DNA of 64,000 bases, taken from NCBI GenBank assembly GCA_032718475.1, contig JAUCBJ010005092.1, positions 31,315-95,314 on the forward strand. Direction: 5' to 3'. Position numbers and translations under genes: made by a program. A model generated the notes under the pieces. It saw nothing but the letters and a program-made list of their open reading frames with translations. It was not told the DNA's origin and ran no database searches. This DNA is from Nemertoderma westbladi. Its lineage: Eukaryota > Xenacoelomorpha > Nemertodermatida > Nemertodermatidae. Each line of letters begins with the position of its first letter. Within the stretch, counting starts at the first letter, position 1. Below, in pieces: positions 34,901 to 47,720 of the stretch.

Positions 34901-37900
34901 TAGCAGAAGTCTTCTACATGAGTTGAGCAACCAGAGGCCATACACTAATGGTAGCAGAAGTCTTCTACATGAGCTGAGCAACCAGTGGCCATACACTAAT
35001 GGTAGCAGAAGTCTTCTACATGAGCTGAGCAACCCGAGGCCATACACTAATGGTATCAGAAGTCTTCTACATGAGCTGAGCAACCCGAGGCCATACACTA
35101 ATGGTAACAGAAGTCTTCTACATGAGCTGAGCAACCAGTGGCCATACACTAATGGTAGCAGAAGTCTTCTACATGAGCTGAGCAACCCGAGGCCATACAC
35201 TAATGGTAGCAGAAGTCTTCTACATGAGCTGAGCAACCAGAGGCCATACACTAATGGTAGCAGAAGTCTTCTACATGAGTTGAGCAACCAGAGGCCATAC
35301 ACTAATGGTAGCAGAAGTCTTCTACATGAGCTGAGCAACCAGTGGCCATACACTAATGGTAGCAGAAGTCTTCTACATGAGCTGAGCAACCCGAGGCCAT
35401 ACACTAATGGTAGCAGAAGTCTTCTACATGAGCTGAGCAACCAGTGGCCATACACTAATGGTAGCAGAAGTCTTCTACATGAGCTGAGCAACCCGAGGCC
35501 ATACACTAATGGTAGCAGAAGTCTTCTACATGAGCTGAGCAACCAGAGGCCATACACTAATGGTAGCAGAAGTCTTCTACATGAGTTGAGCAACCAGAGG
35601 CCATACACTAATGGTAGCAGAAGTCTTCTACATGAGCTGAGCAACCAGTGGCCATACACTAATGGTAGCAGAAGTCTTCTACATGAGCTGAGCAACCCGA
35701 GGCCATACACTAATGGTAGCAGAAGTCTTCTACATGAGCTGAGCAACCCGAGGCCATACACTAATGGTAGCAGAAGTCTTCTACATGAGCTGAGCAACCA
35801 GAGGCCATACACTAATGGTAGCAGAAGTCTTCTACATGAGCTGAGCAACCCGAGGCCATACACTAATGGTAACAGAAGTCTTCTACATGAGCTGAGCAAC
35901 CAGTGGCCATACACTAATGGTATCAGAAGTCTTCTACATGAGTTGAGCAACCAGAGGCCATACACTAATGGTAGCAGAAGTCTTCTACATGAGCTGAGCA
36001 ACCAGTGGCCATACACTAATGGTAGCAGAAGTCTTCTACATGAGCTGAGCAACCCGAGGCCATACACTAATGGTATCAGAAGTCTTCTACATGAGCTGAG
36101 CAACCCGAGGCCATACACTAATGGTAACAGAAGTCTTCTACATGAGCTGAGCAACCAGTGGCCATACACTAATGGTATCAGAAGTCTTCTACATGAGCTG
36201 AGCAACCAGTGGCCATACACTAATGGTAGCAGAAGTCTTCTACATGAGCTGAGCAACCAGTGGCCATACACTAATGGTAGCAGAAGTCTTCTACATGAGC
36301 TGAGCAACCCGAGGCCATACACTAATGGTAGCAGAAGTCTTCTACATGAGCTGAGCAACCAGAGGCCATACACTAATGGTATCAGAAGTCTTCTACATGA
36401 GCTGAGCAACCAGAGGCTATACACTAATGGTATCAGAAGTCTTCTACATGAGCTGAGCAACCCGAGGCCATACACTAATGGTAACAGAAGTCTTCTACAT
36501 GAGCTGAGCAACCAGTGGCCATACACTAATGGTAGCAGAAGTCTTCTACATGAGCTGAGCAACCAGTGGCCATACACTAATGGTAGCAGAAGTCTTCTAC
36601 ATGAGCTGAGCAACCCGAGGCCATACACTAATGGTAGCAGAAGTCTTCTACATGAGCTGAGCAACCAGAGGCCATACACTAATGGTAGCAGAAGTCTTCT
36701 ACATGAGCTGAGCAACCAGAGGCCATACACTAATGGTAGCAGAAGTCTTCTACATGAGCTGAGCAACCAGAGGCCATACACTAATGGTAACAGAAGTCTT
36801 CTATATGAGCTGAGCAACCCGAGGCCATACACTAATGGTAGCAGAAGTCTTCTACATGAGCTGAGCAACCCGAGGCCATACACTAATGGTAGCAGAAGTC
36901 TTCTACATGAGCTGAGCAACCCGAGGCCATACACTAATGGTAGCAGAAGTCTTCTACATGAGCTGAGCAACCCGAGGCCATACACTAATGGTAGCAGAAG
37001 TCTTCTACATGAGCTGAGCAACCCGAGGCCATACACTGATGGTAGCAGAAGTCTTCTACATGAGCTGAGCAACCCGAGGCCATACACTAATGGTAGCAGA
37101 AGTCTTCTACATGAGCTGAGCAACCCGAGGCCATACACTAATGGTAGCAGAAGTCTTCTACATGAGCTGAGCAACCCGAGGCCATACACTAATGGTAGCA
37201 GAAGTCTTCTACATGAGCTGAGCAACCCGAGGCCATACACTAATGGTAGCAGAAGTCTTCTACATGAGCTGAGCAACCCGAGGCCATACACTAATGGTAG
37301 CAGAAGTCTTCTACATGAGCTGAGCAACCAGAGGCCATACACTAATGGTAGCAGAAGTCTTCTACATGAGCTGAGCAACCAGAGGCCATACACTAATGGT
37401 AGCAGAAGTCTTCTACATGAGCTGAGCAACCAGAGGCCATACACTAATGGTAGCAGAAGTCTTCTACATGAGCTGAGCAACCCGAGGCCATACACTAATG
37501 GTAACAGAAGTCTTCTACATAAGCTGAGCAACCCGAGGCCATACACTAATGGTATCAGAAGTCTTCTACATGAGCTGAGCAACCAGAGACCATACACTAA
37601 TGGTAGCAGAAGTCTTCTACATGAGCTGAGCAACCAGAGGCCATACACTAATGGTAGCAGAAGTCTTCTACATGAGCTGAGCAACCAGTGGCCATACACT
37701 AATGGTAGCAGAAGTCTTCTACATGAGCTGAGCAACCAGAGGCCATACACTAATGGTAGCAGAAGTCTTCTACATGAGCTGAGCAACCAGAGGCCATACA
37801 CTAATGGTAGCAGAAGTCTTCTACATGAGCTGAGCAACCAGAGGCCATACACTAATGGTAACAGAAGTCTTCTATATGAGCTGAGCAACCCGAGGCCATA

Positions 37901-39699
37901 CACTAATGGTAGCAGAAGTCTTCTACATGAGCTGAGCAACCCGAGGCCATACACTAATGGTAACAGAAGTCTTCTACATGAGCTGAGCAACCAGTGGCCA
38001 TACACTAATGGTAGCAGAAGTCTTCTACATGAGCTGAGCAACCAGTGGCCATACACTAATGGTAGCAGAAGTCTTCTATATGAGCTGTGCAACCAGAGGC
38101 CATACACTAATGGTAGCAGAAGTCTTCTACATAAGCTGAGCAACCCGAGGCCATACACTAATGGTAACAGAAGTCTTCTATATGAGCTGAGCAACCCGAG
38201 GCCATACACTAATGGTAGCAGAAGTCTTCTACATGAGCTGAGCAACCCGAGGCCATACACTAATAGTAACAGAAGTCTTCTACATGAGCTGAGCAACCAG
38301 TGGCCATACACTAATGGTAGCAGAAGTCTTCTACATGAGCTGAGCAACCAGTGGACATACACTAATGGTAGCAGAAGTCTTCTACATGAGCTGAGCAACC
38401 AGTGGCCATACACTAATGGTAGCAGAAGTCTTCTACATGAGCTGAGCAACCCGAGGCCATACACTAATGGTAGCAGAAGTCTTCTACATGAGCTGAGCAA
38501 CCAGAGGCCATACACTAATGGTAGCAGAAGTCTTCTACATGAGCTGAGCAACCAGTGGCCATACACTAATGGTAGCAGAAGTCTTCTACATGAGCTGAGC
38601 AACCCGAGGCCATACACTAATGGTAACAGAAGTCTTCTATATGAGCTGAGCAACCAGTGGCCATACACTAATGGTAGCAGAAGTCTTCTACATGAGCTGA
38701 GCAACCAGAGGCTATACACTAATGGTAGCAGAAGTCTTCTACATGAGCTGAGCAACCAGAGGCCATACACTAATGGTAGCAGAAGTCTTCTACATGAGCT
38801 GAGCAACCAGAGGCCATACACTAATGGTAGCAGAAGTCTTCTACATGAGCTGAGCAACCAGAGGCCATACACTAATGGTAGCAGAAGTCTTCTACATGAG
38901 CTGAGCAACCCGAGGCCATACACTAATGGTAGCAGAAGTCTTCTACATGAGCTGAGCAACCAGAGGCTATACACTAATGGTAGCAGTAGTCTTCTACATG
39001 AGCTGAGCAACCAGAGGCCATACACTAATGGTAGTAGAAGTCTTCTACATGAGCTGAGCAACCCGAGGCCATACACTAATGGTAGCAGAAGTCTTCTACA
39101 TGAGCTGAGCAACCAGAGGCTATACACTAATGGTAGCAGTAGTCTTCTACATGAGCTGAGCAACCCGAGGCCATACACTAATGGTAGCAGAAGTCTTCTA
39201 CATGAGCTGAGCAACCCGAGGCCATACACTAATGGTAGCAGAAGTCTTCTACATGAGCTGAGCAACCAGAGGCCATACACTAATGGTAGCAGAAGTCTTC
39301 TACATGAGCTGAGCAACCAGAGGCCATACACTAATGGTAGCAGAAGTTTTCTATATGAGCTGAGCAACCAGTGGCCATACACTAATGGTAGCAGAAGTCT
39401 TCTACATGAGCTGAGCAACCAGAGGCCATACACTAATGGTAGCAGAAGTCTTCTACATGAGCTGAGCAACCCGAGGCCATACACTAATGGTAACAGAAGT
39501 CTTCTATATGAGCTGAGCAACCAGTGGCCATACACTAATGGTAGCAGAAGTCTTCTACATGAGCTGAGCAACCAGAGGCCATACACTAATGGTAGCAGAA
39601 GTCTTCTACATGAGCTGAGCAACCCGAGGCCATACACTAATGGTAGCAGAAGTCTTCTACATGAGCTGAGCAACCAGTGGCCATACACTAATGGTAGCA

Positions 39700-42600
39700 G
39701 AAGTCTTCTACATGAGCTGAGCAACCCGAGGCCATACACTAATGGTAGCAGAAGTCTTCTACATGAGCTGAGCAACCAGTGGCCATACACTAATGGTAGC
39801 AGTAGTCTTCTACATCAGCTGAGCAACCAGAGGCCATACACTAATGGTAGCAGAAGTCTTCTACATGAGCTGAGCAACCAGAGGCCATACACTAATGGTA
39901 GCAGAAGTCTTCTACATGAGCTGAGCAACCAGAGGCCATACACTAATGGTAACAGAAGTCTTCTACATGAGCTGAGCAACCAGTGGCCATACACTAATGG
40001 TATCAGAAGTCTTCTATATGAGCTGAGCAACCAGTGGCCATACACTAATGGTAGCAGAAGTCTTCTACATGAGCTGAGCAACCAGAGGCCATACACTAAT
40101 GGTAGCAGAAGTCTTCTACATGAGCTGAGCAACCAGAGGCCATACACTAATGGTAGCAGAAGTCTTCTACATGAGCTGAGCAACCAGAGGCCATACACTA
40201 ATGGTAGCAGTAGTCTTCTACATGAGCTGAGCAACCAGAGGCCATACACTAATGGTAACAGAAGTCTTCTACATGAGCTGAGCAACCCGAGGCCATACAC
40301 TAATGGTAGCAGAAGTCTTCTACATGAGCTGAGCAACCAGAGGCCATACACTAATGGTATCAGAAGTCTTCTACATGAGCTGAGCAACCAGAGGCCATAC
40401 ACTAATGGTATCAGAAGTCTTCTATATGAGCTGAGCAACCAGTGGCCATACACTAATGGTAGCAGAAGTCTTCTACATGAGCTGAGCAACCAGAGGCCAT
40501 ACACTAATGGTATCAGAAGTCTTCTACATGAGCTGAGCAACCAGAGGCCATACACTAATGGTAGCAGAAGTCTTCTACATGAGCTGAGCAACCAGAGGCC
40601 ATACACTAATGGTAGCAGAAGTCTTCTACATGAGCTGAGCAACCCGAGGCCATACACTAATGGTAACAGAAGTCTTCTACATGAGCTGAGCAACCAGAAG
40701 CCATACACTAATGGTAGCAGAAGTCTTCTACATGAGCTGAGCAACCAGTGGCCATACACTAATGGTATCAGAAGTCTTCTATATGAGCTGAGCAACCAGT
40801 GGCCATACACTAATGGTAACAGAAGTCTTCTACATGAGCTGAGCAACCAGAAGCCATACACTAATGGTAGCAGAAGTCTTCTACATGAGCTGAGCAACCA
40901 GAAGCCATACACTAATGGTAGCAGAAGTCTTCTACATGAGCTGAGCAACCAGAGGCCATACACTAATGGTAACAGAAGTCTTCTACATGAGCTGAGCAAC
41001 CAGAGGCCATACACTAATGGTAGCAGAAGTCTTCTACATGAGCTGAGCAACCAGAGGCCATACACTAATGGTAGCAGAAGTCTTCTACATGAGCTGAGCA
41101 ACCAGAGGCCATACACTAATGGTAGCAGAAGTCTTCTACATGAGCTGAGCAACCAGAGGCCATACACTAATGGTAGCAGAAGTCTTCTACATGAGCTGAG
41201 CAACCAGAGGCCATACACTAATGGTAGCAGAAGTCTTCTACATGAGCTGAGCAACCAGAGGCCATACACTAATGGTAGCAGAAGTCTTCTACATGAGCTG
41301 AGCAACCAGTGGCCATACACTAATGGTAGCAGAAGTCTTCTACATGAGCTGAGCAACCCGAGGCCATACACTAATGGTATCAGAAGTCTTCTATATGAGC
41401 TGAGCAACCAGAGGCCATACACTAATGGTAGCAGAAGTCTTCTACATGAGCTGAGCAACCAGAGGCCATACACTAATGGTAGCAGAAGTCTTCTACATGA
41501 GCTGAGCAACCCGAGGCCATACACTAATGGTAGCAGAAGTCTTCTACATGAGCTGAGCAACCAGAGGCCATACACTAATGGTAACAGAAGTCTTCTACAT
41601 GAGCTGAGCAACCAGAGGCCATACACTAATGGTAGCAGAAGTCTTCTACATGAGCTGAGCAACCAGAGGCCATACACTAATGGTAGCAGAAGTCTTCTAC
41701 ATGAGCTGAGCAACCCGAGGCCATACACTAATGGTAGCAGAAGTCTTCTACATGAGCTGAGCAACCAGAGGCCATACACTAATGGTATCAGAAGTCTTCT
41801 ACATGAGCTGAGCAACCCGAGGCCATACACTAATGGTAGCAGAAGTCTTCTACATGAGCTGAGCAACCAGAGGCCATACACTAATGGTAACAGAAGTCTT
41901 CTACATGAGCTGAGCAACCAGAGGCCATACACTAATGGTAGCAGAAGTCTTCTACATGAGCTGAGCAACCAGAGGCCATACACTAATGGTAGCAGAAGTC
42001 TTCTACATGAGCTGAGCAACCAGAGGCCATACACTAATGGTAACAGAAGTCTTCTACATGAGCTGAGCAACCAGAGGCCATACACTAATGGTAGCAGAAG
42101 TCTTCTACATGAGCTGAGCAACCCGAGGCCATACACTAATGGTAGCAGAAGTCTTCTACATGAGCTGAGCAACCCGAGGCCATACACTAATGGTAGCAGA
42201 AGTCTTCTACATGAGCTGAGCAACCAGAGGCCATACACTAATGGTAGCAGAAGTCTTCTACATGAGCTGAGCAACCAGAGGCCATACACTAATGGTAGCA
42301 GAAGTCTTCTACATGAGCTGAGCAACCAGAGGCCATACACTAATGGTAGCAGAAGTCTTCTACATGAGCTGAGCAACCCGAGGCCATACACTAATGGTAG
42401 CAGAAGTCTTCTACATGAGCTGAGCAACCCGAGGCCATACACTAATGGTAGCAGAAGTCTTCTACATGAGCTGAGCAACCAGAGGCCATACACTAATGGT
42501 ATCAGAAGTCTTCTACATGAGCTGAGCAACCAGAGGCCATACACTAATGGTAGCAGAAGTCTTCTACATGAGCTGAGCAACCCGAGGCCATACACTAATG

Positions 42601-45200
42601 GTAGCAGAAGTCTTCTACATGAGCTGAGCAACCCGAGGCCATACACTAATGGTAGCAGAAGTCTTCTACATGAGCTGAGCAACCAGAGGCCATACACTAA
42701 TGGTAGCAGTAGTCTTCTACATGAGCTGAGCAACCAGAGGCCATACACTAATGGTAGCAGAAGTCTTCTACATGAGCTGAGCAACCAGAGGCCATACACT
42801 AATGGTATCAGAAGTCTTCTACATGAGCTGAGCAACCCGAGGCCATACACTAATGGTAACAGAAGTCTTCTATATGAGCTGAGCAACCAGAGGCCATACA
42901 CTAATGGTAGCAGAAGTCTTCTACATGAGCTGAGCAACCAGAGGCCATACACTAATGGTAGCAGAAGTCTTCTACATGAGCTGAGCAACCAGAGGCCATA
43001 CACTAATGGTAGCAGAAGTCTTCTACATGAGCTGAGCAACCAGAGGCCATACACTAATGGTAGCAGAAGTCTTCTACATGAGCTGAGCAACCAGAGGCCA
43101 TACACTAATGGTATCAGAAGTCTTCTACATGAGCTGAGCAACCCGAGGCCATACACTAATGGTAGCAGAAGTCTTCTACATGAGCTGAGCAACCAGAGGC
43201 CATACACTAATGGTATCAGAAGTCTTCTACATGAGCTGAGCAACCAGAGGCCATACACTAATGGTAGCAGAAGTCTTCTACATGAGCTGAGCAACCAGAG
43301 GCCATACACTAATGGTATCAGAAGTCTTCTACATGAGCTGAGCAACCAGAGGCCATACACTAATGGTATCAGAAGTCTTCTACATGAGCTGAGCAACCCG
43401 AGGCCATACACTAATGGTAGCATAAGTCTTCTATATGAGCTGAGCAACCAGAGGTCATACACTAATGGTAACAGAAGTCTTCTACATGAGCTGAGCAACC
43501 CGAGGCCATACACTAATGGTAGCAGAAGTCTTCTACATGAGCTGAGCAACCAGAGGCCATACACTAATGGTAGCAGAAGTCTTCTACATGAGCTGAGCAA
43601 CCCGAGGCCATACACTAATGGTAGCAGAAGTCTTCTACATGAGCTGAGCAACCAGAGGCCATACACTAATGGTAGCAGAAGTCTTCTACATGAGCTGAGC
43701 AACCCGAGGCCATACACTAATGGTAGCAGAAGTCTTCTATATGAGCTGAGCAACCAGTGGCCATACACTAATGGTAGCAGAAGTCTTCTACATGAGCTGA
43801 GCAACCAGAGGCCATACACTAATGGTAGCAGAAGTCTTCTACATGAGCTGAGTAACCAGAGGCCATACAATAATGGTAGCAGAAGTCTTCTACATGAGCT
43901 GAGCAACCCGAGGCCATACACTAATGGTAACAGAAGTCTTCTACATGAGCTGAGCAACCAGAGGCCATACACTAATGGTAGCAGAAGTCTTCTATATGAG
44001 CTGAGCAACCAGTGGCCATACACTAATGGTAGCAGAAGTCTTCTACATGAGCTGAGCAACCAGAGGCCATACACTAATGGTAGCAGAAGTCTTCTACATG
44101 AGCTGAGTAACCAGAGGCCATACACTAATGGTAGCAGAAGTCTTCTACATGAGCTGAGCAACCCGAGGCCATACACTAATGGTAGCAGAAGTCTTCTATA
44201 TGAGCCGAGCAACCAGTGGCCATACACTAATGGTAGCAGAAGTCTTCTACATGAGCTGAGCAACCAGAGGCCATACACTAATGGTAGCAGAAGTCTTCTA
44301 CATGAGCTGAGCAACCCGAGGCCATACACTAATGGTAGCAGAAGTCTTCTATATGAGCTGAGCAACCAGTGGCCATACACTAATGGTAGCAGAAGTCTTC
44401 TACATGAGCTGAGCAACCAGAGGCCATACACTAATGGTAGCAGAAGTCTTCTACATGAGCTGAGTAACCAGAGGCCATACAATAATGGTAGCAGAAGTCT
44501 TCTACATGAGCTGAGCAACCCGAGGCCATACACTAATGGTAACAGAAGTCTTCTACATGAGCTGAGCAACCAGAGGCCATACACTAATGGTAGCAGAAGT
44601 CTTCTATATGAGCTGAGCAACCAGTGGCCATACACTAATGGTAGCAGAAGTCTTCTACATGAGCTGAGCAACCAGAGGCCATACACTAATGGTAGCAGAA
44701 GTCTTCTACATGAGCTGAGTAACCAGAGGCCATACACTAATGGTAGCAGAAGTCTTCTACATGAGCTGAGCAACCCGAGGCCATACACTAATGGTAGCAG
44801 AAGTCTTCTACATGAGCTGAGCAACCAGTGGCCATACACTAATGGTAGCAGTAGTCTTCTACATCAGCTGAGCAACCAGAGGCCATACACTAATGGTAGC
44901 AGAAGTCTTCTACATGAGCTGAGCAACCAGAGGCCATACACTAATGGTAGCAGAAGTCTTCTACATGAGCTGAGCAACCAGAGGCCATACACTAATGGTA
45001 ACAGAAGTCTTCTACATGAGCTGAGCAACCAGTGGCCATACACTAATGGTATCAGAAGTCTTCTATATGAGCTGAGCAACCAGTGGCCATACACTAATGG
45101 TAGCAGAAGTCTTCTACATGAGCTGAGCAACCAGAGGCCATACACTAATGGTAGCAGAAGTCTTCTACATGAGCTGAGCAACCAGAGGCCATACACTAAT
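39700..45200. repeat. 99-unit (5,049-bp) long-range block copy
   Basis: The series AGCAGT with CAG, two CAG-AGG units, an AAC unit, a CAGTGG unit with ATC and TAT, then CAGTGG occurs around 39795-40060 and again around 44845-45110. The CAG unit lies at 39815 and at 44864, 5,049 bp apart. The copies drift apart beyond about 40150 and 45200. Confidence 0.85.
43740..44840. repeat. 12-unit (612-bp) higher-order duplication
   Basis: The private ACAATAATGG change lies at 43869 and 44481, 612 bp apart, with the same GAGTAAC unit before it and an AAC unit after it. The same variant returns at 47847, 48102 and 48204, all at whole-unit distances (66, 5 and 2 units). Confidence 0.85.
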
Positions 45201-46499
45201 GGTATCAGAAGTCTTCTATATGAGCTGAGCAACCAGTGGCCATACACTAATGGTAGCAGAAGTCTTCTACATGAGCTGAGCAACCAGTGGCCATACACTA
45301 ATGGTAACAGAAGTCTTCTACATGAGCTGAGCAACCAGAAGCCATACACTAATGGTAGCAGAAGTCTTCTACATGAGCTGAGCAACCAGAGGCCATACAC
45401 TAATGGTAACAGAAGTCTTCTACATGAGCTGAGCAACCAGTGGCCATACACTAATGGTATCAGAAGTCTTCTATATGAGCTGAGCAACCAGAGGCCATAC
45501 ACTAATGGTAGCGGAAGTCTTCTATATGAGCTGAGCAACCCGAGGCCATACACTAATGGTAGCAGAAGTCTTCTACATGAGCTGAGCAACCAGTGGCCAT
45601 ACACTAATGGTATCAGAAGTCTTCTACATGAGCTGAGCAACCCGAGGCCATACACTAATGGTAGCAGAAGTCTTCTACATGAGCTGAGCAACCAGAGGCC
45701 ATACACTAATGGTAACAGAAGTCTTCTACATGAGCTGAGCAACCAGTGGCCATACACTAATGGTATCAGAAGTCTTCTACATGAGCTGAGCAACCAGAGG
45801 CCATACACTAATGGTAGCAGAAGTCTTCTACATGAGCTGAGCAACCAGTGGCCATACACTAATGGTATCAGAAGTCTTCTACATGAGCTGAGCAACCCGA
45901 GGCCATACACTAATGGTAGCAGAAGTCTTCTACATGAGCTGAGCAACCAGAGGCCATACACTAATGGTAACAGAAGTCTTCTACATGAGCTGAGCAACCA
46001 GAGGCCATACACTAATGGTAGCAGAAGTCTTCTACATGAGCTGAGCAACCAGTGGCCATACACTAATGGTATCAGAAGTCTTCTACATGAGCTGAGCAAC
46101 CCGAGGCCATACACTAATGGTAGCAGAAGTCTTCTACATGAGCTGAGCAACCAGAGGCCATACACTAATGGTAACAGAAGTCTTCTATATGAGCTGAGCA
46201 ACCAGAGGCCATACACTAATGGTATCAGAAGTCTTCTACATGAGCTGAGCAACCCGAGGCCATACACTAATGGTAGCAGAAGTCTTCTACATGAGCTGAG
46301 CAACCAGAGGCCATACACTAATGGTATCAGAAGTCTTCTACATGAGCTGAGCAACCAGAGGTCATACACTAATGGTAACAGAAGTCTTCTACATGAGCTG
46401 AGCAACCAGAGGTCATACACTAATGGTAGCAGAAGTCTTCTACATGAGCTGAGCAACCCGAGGCCATACACTAATGGTAACAGAAGTCTTCTACATGAG

Positions 46500-47720
46500 C
46501 TGAGCAACCAGAGGCCATACACTAATGGTAGCAGAAGTCTTCTACATGAGCTGAGCCACCCGATGCCATACACTAATGGTAGCAGTAGTCTTCTACATGA
46601 GTTGAGCAACCAGAGGCCATACACTAATGGTAGCAGAAGTCTTCTACATAAGCTGAGCAACCAGAGGCCATACACTAATGGTAACAGAAGTCTTCTACAT
46701 GAGCTGAGCAACCAGAAGCCATACACTAATGGTAGCAGAGGTCTTCTACAGGAGCTGAGCAACCCGAGGCCATACACTAATGGTAGCAGAAGTCTTCTAC
46801 ATGAGCTGAGCAACCAGAGGTCATACACTAATGGTAGCAGAAGTCTTCTACATGAGCTGAGCCACCCGATGCCATACACTAATGGTAGCAGTAGTCTTCT
46901 ACATGAGTTGAGCAACCAGAGGCCATACACTAATGGTAGCAGAAGTCTTCTACATAAGCTGAGCAACCAGAGGCCATACACTAATGGTAACAGAAGTCTT
47001 CTACATGAGCTGAGCAACCAGAGGTCATACACTAATGGTAACAGAAGTCTTCTACATGAGCTGAGCAACCAGAGGTCATACACTAATGGTAGCAGAAGTC
47101 TTCTACATGAGCTGAGCAACCCGAGGCCATACACTAATGGTAACAGAAGTCTTCTACATGAGCTGAGCAACCAGAGGCCATACACTAATGGTAGCAGAAG
47201 TCTTCTACATGAGCTGAGCCACCCGATGCCATACACTAATGGTAGCAGAAGTCTTCTACATGAGCTGAGCAACCCGAGGCCATACACTAATGGTAGCAGA
47301 AGTCTTCTACATGAGCTGAGCAACCCGAGGCCATACACTAATGGTAGCAGAAGTCTTCTACATGAGCTGAGCAACCCGAGGCCATACACTAATGGTAACA
47401 GAAGTCTTCTACATGAGCTGAGCAACCAGAGGCCATACACTAATGGTAGCAGAAGTCTTCTACATGAGCTGAGCAACCCGAGGCCATACACTAATGGTAA
47501 CAGAAGTCTTCTACATGAGCTGAGCAACCAGAGGCCATACACTAATGGTAGCAGAAGTCTTCTACATGAGCTGAGCCACCCGATGCCATACACTAATGGT
47601 AGCAGAAGTCTTCTACATGAGCTGAGCAACCCGAGGCCATACACTAATGGTAGCAGAAGTCTTCTACATGAGCTGAGCAACCCGAGGCCATACACTAATG
47701 GTAGCAGAAGTCTTCTATAT
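46500..47720. repeat. 6/7/7-unit repeats with GCCACCCGATGCC variant
   Basis: A unit with GAGCCACCCGATGCC (two linked changes) occurs at 46555, 46861, 47218 and 47575, spaced 6, 7 and 7 units. Further copies lie at 29776 and 50074 (329 and 49 units away from the nearest listed copy). The neighbouring GAGGTCATAC units are copied along with it. Confidence 0.85.
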
